Origin: Acidobacteriota bacterium
GTDB taxonomy: Bacteria; Acidobacteriota; Terriglobia; Acidiferrales; UBA7541
NCBI GenBank assembly: GCA_013289585.1
Contig: JABCZR010000029.1
Span: 1 to 41,725 of the forward strand
Direction of reading: 5' to 3'
DNA: 41,725 nucleotides
Part shown: positions 15,936 through 24,666 of the stretch, piece by piece
Layout of the letters: each line of letters starts with the position of its first letter
Numbering within the stretch: position 1 is the first letter of the stretch
Notes under the pieces: model-generated
What the model was told of the DNA's origin: nothing
What the model saw: the letters and a program-made list of their open reading frames with translations, nothing else
Database searches by the model: none
Made by a program: the position numbers and the translations under genes

Positions 15936-16688
15936 CTATTCGAAATTCACAATCGCGGCAAATGATTTCGGGTCGAGGCTCGCGCCGCCCACAAGCGCGC
16001 CGTCCAACTCTTCCTGCGCCATCAATCCCTGAATGTTGTCAGGCTTGACGCTGCCGCCATAAAGAATCCGGAGGGCGGAGGCATGACGGATGGAGAACTT
16101 TTCCCCCGCGCATCGCCGAAGAAATGCGTGCGCATCAGCGGCAATTTCCGGGGTCGCCGTACGGCCGGTGCCAATCGCCCAAACTGGCTCGTACGCAAGT
16201 AGAATACGGGAGAACTCATCGGGGGTCAACGCGCCGGGGCCGCCAGTGAATTGCCTGCCGAGGACCTCTTCGGTCAGGCCAGCTTCTCGGTCTTCCTGCC
16301 GTTCGCCCAGGCAAACGATGGGTGTGAGGCCGCTCTCCAGGGAAATTAAGGTCTTTTTGGCGACGTTGTCATCGGTCTCGCGAAAAAGCTGGCGGCGTTC
16401 GGAGTGGCCGATGATGACGTAACGGCAGCCGGCTTCCGCGAGCATGTGGGCGGAAACTTCGCCGGTGAAGGCGCCATCCTGGCTCCAGGAAACGTTTTGA
16501 CCGGCGATGGCGATGCTGGTTCCCTTGACGGAATCAAGGGCAGTGGAGATCGCGGTAAACGGCGGGCCGACGACGATGTCGCAGTGCTTGGAGTTTGCCA
16601 CCAGCGGATTGAAAGTGGTGAAAAACGCGCGGGTCTCCGCTAGCGTTTTGTACATTTTCCAGTTGCCGGCGATTACGCGGCGTCGCAT
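15936..16688 (-). CDS. tpiA: Triosephosphate isomerase
   Basis: A 250-residue TIM-barrel enzyme interconverting dihydroxyacetone phosphate and glyceraldehyde 3-phosphate in glycolysis. The active site is complete: lysine in GNWKMYKT near residue 11, histidine in IIGHSERR near 95, and the general base glutamate in AYEPVWAIGTG near 165; the phosphate-binding ILYGGSVKPDN sits near 210. Length and the VNFE end are typical. GGGAGG seven bases before the ATG gives a strong start. It lies between pgk and secG in the gap-pgk-tpiA-secG order. Confidence 0.97.
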   Translation of the reverse strand: MRRRVIAGNWKMYKTLAETRAFFTTFNPLVANSKHCDIVVGPPFTAISTALDSVKGTSIAIAGQNVSWSQDGAFTGEVSAHMLAEAGCRYVIIGHSERRQLFRETDDNVAKKTLISLESGLTPIVCLGERQEDREAGLTEEVLGRQFTGGPGALTPDEFSRILLAYEPVWAIGTGRTATPEIAADAHAFLRRCAGEKFSIRHASALRILYGGSVKPDNIQGLMAQEELDGALVGGASLDPKSFAAIVNFE

Positions 16689-16758
16689 GTCAGAACCTCC
16701 CGAAAAGAATTAACACAGTAGACACGGAGAACAAAGAGTTCGCAGAGCAGAGCGGAGG

Positions 16759-17955
16759 TCATTTGTTGGTGAGGGCTTCTACGCCGGGGAGTTTGCGTCC
16801 GCCCAGAAACTCGAGGGAAGCGCCGCCGCCGGTTGAAATGTGTGAGATCTTTTCGGCGAGCCCGGATTGGTGAATGGCGGCAACGGAGTCTCCTCCGCCA
16901 ACGATGGAAATTGCTCCACCGCTTGTAGCGGCGGCAACGGCCTTGGCGATCTCCAGAGTGCCCTTGGCGAAAGCAGGCATTTCGAAAACGCCCATGGGGC
17001 CGTTCCAGACGATGGTTCTTGCGGCGGCAATTTTCTGGCGGTAGGCTTCGATGGTCTTGGGGCCGATGTCCAGGCCCATCCAGCCGTCGGGCGTGGCGGA
17101 GACAGAAACGGTCTGGGTGGCGGTGTCGGCCTTGAATTCGGCGCCCACGACGTGATCCACGGGAAGGAGCAGCGCGAATTTCTTTTCTTGCGCTTCTTCG
17201 CGGAGGCGACGGGCGAGGTCCAGCTTGTCGTCTTCGACGAGCGATTTGCCGATGGGCTGGCCGTCGGCTTTCAGAAAGGTATAAGCCATGCCGCCTCCGA
17301 TGAGCATGGCGTCGGCGATTTTCATGAGGTTTTCGACGACCTCGATTTTGTCGCTGACTTTCGCGCCGCCGAGAATGGCGACGAAGGGGCGCGCGGGAGC
17401 GGTCATGGCTTTGCCGAGATAGGCCAGCTCTTTTTCCATCAGCAAGCCGGCGGCGGCTTGCTGGACGAAGCGGGTGATGCCGACGACGGAAGCGTGCGCG
17501 CGGTGAGCGGAGCCGAAAGCATCGCAGACGAAGAGGCCATCGCAGAGCGCGGCGAGCTGCTTCGAAAAGGCTTCGTCATTCTTCTCTTCTTCGGGATGGA
17601 AGCGGACGTTTTCGAGAACGAGCACTTCGCCATAGCGCAGAGCCTTGCTCTGGCTTTCGGCTCCGGGGCCGACGCAATCCAGGGCGAAGGCAACGGGTTT
17701 GCAGAGAAGCTCTTCCAGTTTTTTCGCGGCGGGGCGGAGGGAATATTTGGGGTCGGGACCGCCTTTGGGCCGTCCAAGGTGCGAGGCGAGGACCAGGCGA
17801 GCACCCTTTTGTATCGCGAGTCGGAGAGTCGGAAGCGTTTCGCGGATGCGCGTGTCGTCAGTGACGACGCCGTCTTTCAGCGGAACGTTGAAATCCACGC
17901 GGATGAAAACACGTTTGCCGCGGAGGTCGAGGTCGTTGATGGTGAGTTTGGGCAT
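16759..17955 (-). CDS. pgk: Phosphoglycerate kinase
   Basis: A 398-residue enzyme that transfers phosphate from 1,3-bisphosphoglycerate to ADP. Family motifs are visible: [23 protein letters not shown] at the start, [18 protein letters not shown] near 60, [17 protein letters not shown] near 200, [16 protein letters not shown] near 325 and [16 protein letters not shown] near 360. The start ATG at 17955 fits the family's N-terminus better than an in-frame GTG seven codons upstream; neither has a strong ribosome binding site. The upstream gap separating it from gapdh is 128 bases and holds a long inverted repeat. Confidence 0.97.
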   Translation of the reverse strand: MPKLTINDLDLRGKRVFIRVDFNVPLKDGVVTDDTRIRETLPTLRLAIQKGARLVLASHLGRPKGGPDPKYSLRPAAKKLEELLCKPVAFALDCVGPGAESQSKALRYGEVLVLENVRFHPEEEKNDEAFSKQLAALCDGLFVCDAFGSAHRAHASVVGITRFVQQAAAGLLMEKELAYLGKAMTAPARPFVAILGGAKVSDKIEVVENLMKIADAMLIGGGMAYTFLKADGQPIGKSLVEDDKLDLARRLREEAQEKKFALLLPVDHVVGAEFKADTATQTVSVSATPDGWMGLDIGPKTIEAYRQKIAAARTIVWNGPMGVFEMPAFAKGTLEIAKAVAAATSGGAISIVGGGDSVAAIHQSGLAEKISHISTGGGASLEFLGGRKLPGVEALTNK

Positions 17956-17990
17956 ATGTTCGGCGCTCGGTCTCACTTGTCAGCTATGAG

Positions 17991-18078
17991 TGGCCAGAGA
18001 TCAGTGATCAGAGACCAGAGATCGTTGGCGATTGTACGCTCTGATTCCTGATTCCTGATCTCTGCTCTCTGGTCTCTT
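17991..18078. repeat. Inverted repeat in the gap-pgk spacer
   Basis: A perfect 12-bp inverted repeat, AGAGACCAGAGA (18010-18021) and TCTCTGGTCTCT (18066-18077), lies inside a longer imperfect one built from ATCAG/CTGAT and CAGAGATC units (17991-18060). It would form a hairpin in the gap-pgk transcript. Related ATCAG units occur at 27565-27595. It may be a dispersed intergenic repeat or an mRNA-processing element that sets unequal gap/pgk expression; the sequence alone does not decide. Confidence 0.6.
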
Positions 18079-18083
18079 AATAC

Positions 18084-19088
18084 CTAGAACTTCGACGCCA
18101 GCAATTTGATCAAATCGCGGCAACGGCAGGAATAACCCCACTCGTTGTCGTACCAGGCCAAAACTTTGACGCAGCGATCACCGACGACCTTGGTGTATTC
18201 GGCGTCCACGACGGAGGAATTCGAATTGCCTTTGAAGTCGGCGGAGACGAGCTCTTCTTCGGTGTAGCCGAGGATGCCCTTCATGGGGCCGTTGGCCGCG
18301 GCTTTCAGAGCGGCGTTGACGGCTTCTTTGGTGGCGGGCTTGTCAACGAAAACGGTGAGGTCGACAACGCTGACGTTTGGCGTGGGCACGCGCATGGCGT
18401 AGCCGTCGAGCTTGCCCTTCAGTTCAGGAATAACGAGATGCAGCGCTTTTGCGGCGCCGGTGGAGCTGGGGATCATATTGATGGCGGCGGCGCGAGCACG
18501 GCGGAGGTCTTTGTGCGGCAAGTCGAGCAGCTTCTGATCGTTGGTGTAGGAGTGGATGGTGGTCATGGTGCCGCTGTGGATGCCGAACGTTTCCTGGAGC
18601 ACTTTTGCAACGGGAGCGAGACAGTTGGTGGTGCAAGAGGCGTTCGAAATGACGTGGTGCTTGGCGGGGTCGTAGGTTTTGTCATTGACGCCGAGAACGA
18701 AGGTGGCGTCGGGGCCGTCGGCCGGAGCGGAGATGATTACTTTTTTCACGGGTCCGCGCAGATGTTTCTTCGCCTCTTCGCCCTTGGTGAAGAGGCCGGT
18801 GGACTCCACAACGATGTCCGCGCCAACGGAAGCCCAGTCAATCTGGGCGGGATCCTTGATCTTGAAAACCTTGAAGCTCTTGCCTTCCACGGCGATGGTG
18901 TCCTCGGTGTGCGTGACTTTGTGGGGCAAGTTGCCGAGGACAGAGTCGTACTTGAGAAGGTGAGCGAGGGTCTTCGCGTCGGTGACGTCGTTGACGGCTA
19001 CAAATTGAATGTCTTTGTCATCGAGCGCGGTGCGCATGATGTTGCGTCCGATGCGGCCAAAGCCGTTGATGCCAACCTTGATGGGCAT
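18084..19088 (-). CDS. gap: Glyceraldehyde-3-phosphate dehydrogenase, type I
   Basis: A 334-residue NAD-dependent dehydrogenase. [16 protein letters not shown] at the start is the nucleotide-binding glycine motif, and [13 protein letters not shown] near residue 148 holds the catalytic cysteine. WYDNEWGYS near residue 313 is the family's C-terminal signature. The ATG at 19088 has GGAGG six to seven bases upstream; a longer in-frame ORF would add 33 residues without family support. The end [14 protein letters not shown] is slightly unusual where most members have NRVVDL. It is the first gene of the minus-strand gap-pgk-tpiA-secG set and acts in glycolysis or gluconeogenesis. Confidence 0.97.
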   Translation of the reverse strand: MPIKVGINGFGRIGRNIMRTALDDKDIQFVAVNDVTDAKTLAHLLKYDSVLGNLPHKVTHTEDTIAVEGKSFKVFKIKDPAQIDWASVGADIVVESTGLFTKGEEAKKHLRGPVKKVIISAPADGPDATFVLGVNDKTYDPAKHHVISNASCTTNCLAPVAKVLQETFGIHSGTMTTIHSYTNDQKLLDLPHKDLRRARAAAINMIPSSTGAAKALHLVIPELKGKLDGYAMRVPTPNVSVVDLTVFVDKPATKEAVNAALKAAANGPMKGILGYTEEELVSADFKGNSNSSVVDAEYTKVVGDRCVKVLAWYDNEWGYSCRCRDLIKLLASKF

Positions 19089-19534
19089 TACTTCCTCCGA
19101 TGGGATGTCAAAAATCGCGGCGGCACAGGAGCGAACGACGGCCGCGGGTGAACAAGAAATGCTATGGGCTGCGTGGGGAAAAGTCAACGCGCGGACAATC
19201 GGGGTTGCACGCGAGTTTCCGGTTTGCGCGATTGTCAGGCATGTGGATTACTTCCGGTTACACAGGGATGCGGGAGCCATTCCGGGAGGTTCGAAAGTTT
19301 TTCGCTGGGACTGTCAATTTTGCCAGTTTTGGGTGCGGTGCGGTGGGAATAGAGTCTGGCCGTCGGCGCGAACACGTCAGGAAACTATTCGAAGTCTGGT
19401 GGATGCCGAAAGAATTGTGCATCCACACCTGAGCAGGGATGTCAGCGCAAGGGATTTTTGACCTGCAAGACAGAATCCAAGTCTTTGCCAGAACCAATCA
19501 CCTGGCCAAAAACGCACTCGAAGGAGGAAACCAT
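19089..19534. other. Divergent intergenic region, gap / DUF3300
   Basis: About 446 bases lie between the divergent gap and DUF3300 genes. No reading frame here shows family features. AAGGAGG at 19521-19527 is the ribosome binding site for the DUF3300 gene. Promoters for both genes are expected here but I see no convincing -35/-10 pair. Confidence 0.6.
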
Positions 19535-20938
19535 ATGGGAGGCGTAGCGCGAGCAAAGCAAAGTCTCTCCCTTGGGCTAAGCATGCTTTTGGTCACCATC
19601 GGCCCCGGGGCGGTAACAGGCATGGCAGATCAGGCTGCGGGATCCGCACCAAGCGGCACGGCCTCCAGTTATCCCGGTCAGGGGGTGCCAGCAACGGCGG
19701 AGGAGCTGCAGAGCCTAGTTGCGCCGATCGCTCTCTACCCGGATGCGCTGGTAGCGCAGATCCTCACGGCGGCGACGTTTCCAGATCAAGTAGCCATCGC
19801 CAGCTATTGGGTAGAGCAGAACAAGACGCTTACCGGTAGCGCACTGGTGACGGCGGTCGACAAACAAACCTGGGATCCAAGCGTAAAAGCGCTCACCCAG
19901 TTTCCGTCCGTACTCAACAACATGGCTCAGAACCTCTCGTGGACGTCGCAACTAGGCGAGGACTACCACAACCAGCAGGCTGACGTCATGGCCGCCGTCC
20001 AGACGTTGCGCGCGAAGGCGAAGGCCGCCGGAAATCTGCAGTCTGGCGCGCAGATCACCGTTGTGCAGAAGTCGCCGGAGGTTATCGTCATCCAGCCGAC
20101 CAATCCGCAGATTGTCTATGTGCCGCAGTACAACCCAACTGTTATTTATGGAACCCCCTATGTCGTTCCGGGGTATACAACCGCAGATGTCGTGGCCGCG
20201 AGCGTGCTTTCCTTTGGTATGGGGATGGCCGTTGGAGCCATGATGAGCAGCAGCTGGGGATATAGTAGCTGGAACTGCAACTGGTACGGTGGCGCTGCGA
20301 TCTACCATGGCGGAGCCTACTACGGAAACAGCGCTTGGCATGGTGGCTACTACGGTACCAGCGCATCCGCCTATGGAGCCTACGGCAGCGCCCACGCCTC
20401 CACTGGCTATAACCCCTCGACAGGCACTTACGCGCGCGGCGCTTCAACCTCGACGGCGTATGGCACGCAAAAAGTAGGGCAGGCCTACAATCCATATACG
20501 GGAGCCTATGGCGCAACCCACCAGGGCTCCAACGCTTATTCGAACTGGGGAAGCTCGACGGTCTCGAAAAATGGCCAGACTGTCGACACGCAACATTACT
20601 CGGACGCGAATGGAACGGTTGGAACCGCCGAGAGCTCCAACGGCAACAAGTATGCGACCGCGAACGGCAACGCCTACAAGAACACTGGGAGTGGCTGGCA
20701 GAGCGCGGGTTCTTCTGATGCTGCACACGGGTGGGGAGGCAGCAGCAGTGGTGGATGGGATTCGCACAGTGGTGGCTCCTCATCCGCGTTTAGCGGCTGG
20801 GGCAGCCACTCTGGCGGTGACTCCGGCTGGGGGTCCAGGTCTTCGAGCGCCCAGGGCTGGGGCAGCCGTGGCGGCGGTGGTGGCTGGGGCGGCGGAGGGG
20901 GATTCCGTGGCGGTGGTGGGTGGGGCGGTCGTCGTTAG
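19535..20938 (+). CDS. DUF3300 secreted protein with Gly/Ser/Trp-rich tail
   Basis: A 467-residue secreted protein. A signal peptide covers residues 1-32 or so. The DUF3300 domain follows: SLVAPIALYPDALVAQILTAATFP, VAIASYWVEQNK, WDPSVKALTQFPSVLNNMAQN, ending near PQIVYVPQYNPTVIYG. A hydrophobic segment (VVAASVLSFGMGMAVGAMMS) and a Tyr/Gly/Ser-rich section come next. The last 80 residues are strongly Gly/Trp/Ser rich (GWGSHSGG and similar repeats). ATG 19535 has AAGGAGG seven bases upstream; a longer in-frame ORF is rejected. DUF3300 function is not known; cell-envelope location is likely. A DUF2950 gene follows after 52 bases, a pairing seen in other bacteria. Confidence 0.88.
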   Translation: MGGVARAKQSLSLGLSMLLVTIGPGAVTGMADQAAGSAPSGTASSYPGQGVPATAEELQSLVAPIALYPDALVAQILTAATFPDQVAIASYWVEQNKTLTGSALVTAVDKQTWDPSVKALTQFPSVLNNMAQNLSWTSQLGEDYHNQQADVMAAVQTLRAKAKAAGNLQSGAQITVVQKSPEVIVIQPTNPQIVYVPQYNPTVIYGTPYVVPGYTTADVVAASVLSFGMGMAVGAMMSSSWGYSSWNCNWYGGAAIYHGGAYYGNSAWHGGYYGTSASAYGAYGSAHASTGYNPSTGTYARGASTSTAYGTQKVGQAYNPYTGAYGATHQGSNAYSNWGSSTVSKNGQTVDTQHYSDANGTVGTAESSNGNKYATANGNAYKNTGSGWQSAGSSDAAHGWGGSSSGGWDSHSGGSSSAFSGWGSHSGGDSGWGSRSSSAQGWGSRGGGGGWGGGGGFRGGGGWGGRR

Positions 20939-20990
20939 GCCAAGGGATCGAGTCAGGCAGAGTGAAATCCAGAGCCATCGGAGGATTAGT

Positions 20991-21950
20991 ATGTTCGATT
21001 TAGTTGGCAATCGCGCGAGTTCAAGGTTGCGTTACCTGCTGATGGCGGTGGGTGCCGCGACGCTGCTTTCGATTTGGGGATGTAGCAAGAATGAGCAGGC
21101 TTCTACGGCCCAAGCATCCGCAAAGACCTTCGCCTCGCCCGATGACGCCGGCAAAGGCCTTTTCGAAGCAGCCAAATCGGGCAATCCAGAGACGGTCTTG
21201 GCGATCTTTGGTCCTGGCGCTAAGGAGCTTGTTTACACCGGGGATGCCGCTGAGGACAAAGCTTCCCTTGACGGATTTGTGCGGGCCTACCAGGTGATGA
21301 ACCGGTGGCGGAAACTGGGGGACGGCAACGAAGTGCTGCTTGTCGGCTCGGACAACCAAGCATTCCCAATCCCTCTGAAGAACGCTGGCGGTCAGTGGTA
21401 TTTCGATGCCGCGGCCGGGAAAGAGGAAATCGTGGCGCGCCGCATTGGCCGGAACGAGATCGTGGCCATCGACGTATGCCAAGCATTGGCGGACGCCCAG
21501 GAGCAGTACTTCGCTCAAAAGCATGGCGGCGTGAAGCAGTATGCGCAGAAATTCCTTAGCGATGCCGGGCAGCAAAACGGTTTGTACTGGGAATCCCCGC
21601 AGGGAGCTCCTCGCAGCCCTCTGGGGCCGCTGGTGGCATTTGCCACCGATGAGGGATTTACCGTCAAGCCTGATGCCGCCCAGCCGTTCTATGGCTACTA
21701 CTTCCACAGGCTGGATAAGCAAGGCGCAAGTGCCAAAGGCGGCGCGAAACCGTATGTTGTCGATGGAAAAATGACCGGTGGATTCGCCTATGTAGCGTAC
21801 CCGGCAAAATACGATGACACCGGTGTGAAGACGTTTATCGTCAATCAGGGTAGGATGGTCTATGAGAAAAATCTTGGCAAAGAGACAGCCACTATCGCAA
21901 AGGCGTTGACCGAATTCGATCCGGACAACACCTGGACCGCACTGCAATAA
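20991..21950 (+). CDS. DUF2950 protein, probable lipoprotein
   Basis: A 319-residue protein. The N-terminus has a hydrophobic segment ending in LLSIWGCSKN, where C31 or so could be a lipidated cysteine, although tryptophan next to the glycine is unusual for a lipobox. The body has the DUF2950 pattern: KTFASPDDAGKGLFEAAKSGN, ELVYTGDAAEDK, GGQWYFDAAAGKEEIVARRIGRNE, YFAQKHGGVKQYAQKFLS, GLYWESPQGAPRSPLGPLV, PFYGYYFHRLDKQG. The GAGG before ATG 20991 supports this start; the open frame extends further up through the DUF3300 gene but is not coding there. The function is not established. Confidence 0.88.
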   Translation: MFDLVGNRASSRLRYLLMAVGAATLLSIWGCSKNEQASTAQASAKTFASPDDAGKGLFEAAKSGNPETVLAIFGPGAKELVYTGDAAEDKASLDGFVRAYQVMNRWRKLGDGNEVLLVGSDNQAFPIPLKNAGGQWYFDAAAGKEEIVARRIGRNEIVAIDVCQALADAQEQYFAQKHGGVKQYAQKFLSDAGQQNGLYWESPQGAPRSPLGPLVAFATDEGFTVKPDAAQPFYGYYFHRLDKQGASAKGGAKPYVVDGKMTGGFAYVAYPAKYDDTGVKTFIVNQGRMVYEKNLGKETATIAKALTEFDPDNTWTALQ

Positions 21951-22261
21951 ATTACAATAAAAAGTTAAGAATAAAGGGCTGCTGTTGTTGCTTGTTGTTG
22001 CGCTGCGGCCAAGACCTGGCCGAGGATCGGTTGCAGGTCCTGTCTGGGTCTGGATACTCGTGGCTTGGCTGCGCGCATCCTTACGATTAGCGGTTCACTT
22101 TTCGTAAGAACTGGATTTCCCGAATCAGGAGTTATTTTGAAATGTTCGACTCAGTTGGGGCTGGCAGCGCTTGTCACCCTACGGGTTCCAAACTCCCCAT
22201 GAATCAGGGAAATGGAAACTGACGTACTGCGAAACTTAGGCCGCTATAATGAGCGTTCATC
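21951..22261. other. Intergenic region with a small hairpin
   Basis: About 311 bases without a gene. GACCTG (22013-22018) and CAGGTC (22034-22039) form a small hairpin with partly paired inner bases; no U-run follows. The first part is rich in TTG/CTG triplets. The end carries the candidate promoter listed next. Confidence 0.5.
22219..22250 (+). promoter_or_regulatory. Candidate promoter of the lipase-maturation-factor-like gene
   Basis: A perfect TATAAT (22245-22250) lies 12 bases before the ATG at 22262. A CTGACG at 22219-22224 could be the -35 box with a 20-base spacer, longer than ideal. If used, transcription would start about five bases before the ATG, so the mRNA would be almost leaderless. 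Confidence 0.35.
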
Positions 22262-23866
22262 ATGGAATGGACGCCTGCATCCGTCATGCGGTGGCTGTTT
22301 GATTCGGAGCGCGGCGCCTCGGGGCGATTGCTTCCGCGGTGGCTGTTTCTGCGCGCGCTGGGGCTGATCTATTACTCCGCATTCTTCTCGCTGATCTTCC
22401 AGATCCGCGGACTGATCGGGCCGCACGGGATTCTTCCCGCTAACGAATACCTGCAAGCACTTGCAGAAAACTACGGGCGCACGGGCTATTGGTACGCGCC
22501 GACGCTGCTGTGGTTTTCAAGTGGATCGCACATGCTCTCGGGAATTTGCTGGGTGGGGATGATTGCGTCGCTGCTCCTGGTTTTGAATTTCTGGCCGCGA
22601 GGGATGCTGGCCGTGTGTTTTGTGTGCTTCCTATCGTTCGTCGGCGCGGCACAAGAGTTCTCCGGGTATCAGTCCGATGGGATGTTGCTCGAAGCAGGCT
22701 TCATCGCGCTGTTCCTTGCCCCTGGCGGATTTCGCCCGGGATGGGGCGAGGACAGTCCGCCGTCGCGCGCGAGCGTTTTCCTTCTGCTCTGGGAATGCTT
22801 TCGAATCTATTTCGAATCGGGCGTGGCGAAGATCAGGAGCGGCGACACGCAATGGCGGAATTTCACCGCGCTGGACGAGTATTACCAGAACGGGCCGCTG
22901 CCGACGTGGATCGGGTGGTACATGGAGCATCTGCCGCACTGGTTCCACGCGGCAACGTCGTTTTTCACTTTGGCGCTTGAGCTCGTGCTGGTGTGGGCGA
23001 TGTTTCTGCCGCGTCGCTTTCGAATCGCCTGCTTTTTCGTGGTGACGGCCTGGCAGATCGGCATCATCCTTTCCGCGAACTATACGTTCCTGAATTATCT
23101 CGTCCTCGTGCTGGGAATTCTGCTGCTGGATGACCAGTTCGTGTTGCCTTACTTGCCGTCCTTTTTGAAGAAGAGCTATCTCGCCACCAAAGAGGCGAAG
23201 CCGCTCGCGCAACAAGAAGAACGAGCTTGGCGAACGAAAGTCGGCGCGCAGGTCTCCGCGCTGAAACTCGCCGTCACCGCCGTGATGCTCATTTGGATTT
23301 TCTACGCGACGCTGGCCGAACTGGTGTGGATGTTCAAACCGCTGCCGCTGCCCACGACCCCCGTCTCCGCGCTTGAACCGTTCCGCGTCGCTAATCGCTA
23401 CGGTCTGTTCGCAGTGATGACTCGCGGCCGCTACGAGATTGAATTTCAAGGCTCTGACGATGGACAGACCTGGCTGGTTTACCCCTTCCTTTTCAAGCCG
23501 CAAGATCCCAGCAAGGTGCCGGGGATTTACGCGCCGTACCAGCCGCGCTTCGATTGGAACCTTTGGTTTGCTTCGCTGGGTTCGTGGCGCCAGGAACCGA
23601 TCGTCGTGCGCACGGAGCAGAATCTGCTTCGTGGCGACGCGGACGTCTTATCGCTCTTCGCCGCAAATCCATTCCCGCACGTACCGCCAAAGCAGGTGCG
23701 CGTGGTGATCTGGCAATATTGGTTTACGACGCCGGAGGAAAAACGCACGCAGGGCACTTGGTGGCGAAGGCAGCAGCTCGGCCTCTATGCTCCCACCCTG
23801 GAGCGCCAACCTGATGGAAAGATTGTCGTATTGGAGTGGCCCTCCCCCGAGGGGCGGAGAGAGTAG
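22262..23866 (+). CDS. Lipase maturation factor-like membrane protein
   Basis: A 534-residue polytopic membrane protein of the lipase maturation factor (LMF1-like) family. Family features are visible: WLFLRALGLIYYSAFFSLI, QIRGLIGPHGILPANEYL, FLSFVGAAQEFSGYQSDGMLLEAGF, and WECFRIYFESGVAKIRSGDTQWRNFTALDEYYQNGPLPTWIGWY. The C-terminal third is a soluble region (FRVANRYGLFAVMTRGRYEIEFQGS, DWNLWFASLGSW, TPEEKRTQGTWWRR) matching the same family. Eukaryotic LMF1 helps lipases fold in the ER; the role of the bacterial homologues is not known. The start is uncertain: no ribosome binding site lies before 22262 or before the next ATG at 22286. Confidence 0.85.
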   Translation: MEWTPASVMRWLFDSERGASGRLLPRWLFLRALGLIYYSAFFSLIFQIRGLIGPHGILPANEYLQALAENYGRTGYWYAPTLLWFSSGSHMLSGICWVGMIASLLLVLNFWPRGMLAVCFVCFLSFVGAAQEFSGYQSDGMLLEAGFIALFLAPGGFRPGWGEDSPPSRASVFLLLWECFRIYFESGVAKIRSGDTQWRNFTALDEYYQNGPLPTWIGWYMEHLPHWFHAATSFFTLALELVLVWAMFLPRRFRIACFFVVTAWQIGIILSANYTFLNYLVLVLGILLLDDQFVLPYLPSFLKKSYLATKEAKPLAQQEERAWRTKVGAQVSALKLAVTAVMLIWIFYATLAELVWMFKPLPLPTTPVSALEPFRVANRYGLFAVMTRGRYEIEFQGSDDGQTWLVYPFLFKPQDPSKVPGIYAPYQPRFDWNLWFASLGSWRQEPIVVRTEQNLLRGDADVLSLFAANPFPHVPPKQVRVVIWQYWFTTPEEKRTQGTWWRRQQLGLYAPTLERQPDGKIVVLEWPSPEGRRE

Positions 23867-23882
23867 CTAACTCCTTGGGGCC

Positions 23883-24296
23883 TTACCAATCAAGCCGCTG
23901 AATTCCGGGCACCACATCGAAGTGCCGGTCCTGGCTCAAGAGTGGAAGACCATGTTGCCGACAGAGCGCGGCGATCCAGAGGTCGTTGGTTGGAATGGGC
24001 TTTCCGGCTTGTCTCAACTCAACGCAGATGGCTGCGTAATGGTGCGCAGACTGCGCGGTGACATCCAACACAGTGCAATCGGCGATCAAACTGTCCAACC
24101 AGCGCCGATACCTAGCGCGATGGCGGGACTGGGCAATGCCATAGCGATATTCCCCGATGACCACCACCGGAAGTGCCAACTGCTGAGCTCCGGCCAGAAT
24201 CCCTAGAACACTGGGGTGTCCCTCCGCGGCGACCGAAAGAGCGTTGGTGTCCAGGATCAATCCCGTGTCCCCGACCCGGGAGCACCCGAAGGCCAC
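23883..24296 (-). CDS. vapC: VapC-type PIN-domain ribonuclease toxin
   Basis: Up to 137 residues of PIN domain. The four acidic positions are visible: D in LILDTNALS near residue 16, E in VVVIGEYRYG near 48, D in PTNDLWIAAL near 105, and D in LSQDRHFD near 122. VapC toxins cleave tRNA or rRNA and are neutralised by VapB. The gene overlaps the antitoxin gene by up to 40 bases, so translation is coupled. The start is ambiguous: GTG at 24296 (GGAG two bases upstream), GTG at 24275, or a later TTG all fit. No mutation of the catalytic residues is seen, so the pair looks functional. Confidence 0.88.
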   Translation of the reverse strand: MAFGCSRVGDTGLILDTNALSVAAEGHPSVLGILAGAQQLALPVVVIGEYRYGIAQSRHRARYRRWLDSLIADCTVLDVTAQSAHHYAAICVELRQAGKPIPTNDLWIAALCRQHGLPLLSQDRHFDVVPGIQRLDW

Positions 24297-24538
24297 ATCT
24301 CCGAATCAACCTCTTCGAATGCCTCTTCGATGACTTTGGTAATCCGGACAGTTTCCTTGCGCAGGTCCTTCAGCTTACCCAAGTGTTTCATCCAGGGCTT
24401 TTGGCTGGCGACGGGAGATGTCTTCAACCTGACCGCGACAGCCTCGGTAACAAACTGCCGCAAAGGTATGCCTTGCTCGGCCGCTTTCGATTTCGCGCGG
24501 CGAAAAATCGTGTCGGGAATCTCAAGAGTAGTCTTCAT
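24257..24538 (-). CDS. vapB: VapB-type antitoxin with ribbon-helix-helix N-terminus
   Basis: A 93-residue protein. MKTTLEIPDTIFRRAKSKAAEQGIPLRQFVTEAV is a ribbon-helix-helix DNA-binding motif of the CopG/VapB type (short beta-strand, two helices). The C-terminal half (KDLRKETVRITKVIEEAFEEVDSEMW) is acidic and likely wraps the VapC active site. The stop lies within the start region of vapC. It probably binds its own promoter upstream at about 24540-24660 as an autorepressor; I do not see a clear palindrome there. Confidence 0.85.
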   Translation of the reverse strand: MKTTLEIPDTIFRRAKSKAAEQGIPLRQFVTEAVAVRLKTSPVASQKPWMKHLGKLKDLRKETVRITKVIEEAFEEVDSEMWPSGAPGSGTRD

Positions 24539-24666
24539 GGAACCATATTCCCATATTTACGGGAGGGTGGTCAAAGGATGTTCCAAGTATGGACGAGATC
24601 AAACGCCGGGGACGAGGAAGTTTAAGGCGGACGGATTCGCGAGACGAACGAATACCGGGGTGAATC

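Noticed and set aside
17956-17976. GTG extension of pgk
   Set aside because: The family starts at MPKLTI; the added residues have no support.
20508-20990. Upstream extension of the DUF2950 ORF
   Set aside because: It lies inside the DUF3300 gene in another frame; the DUF2950 protein has its own start at 20991.
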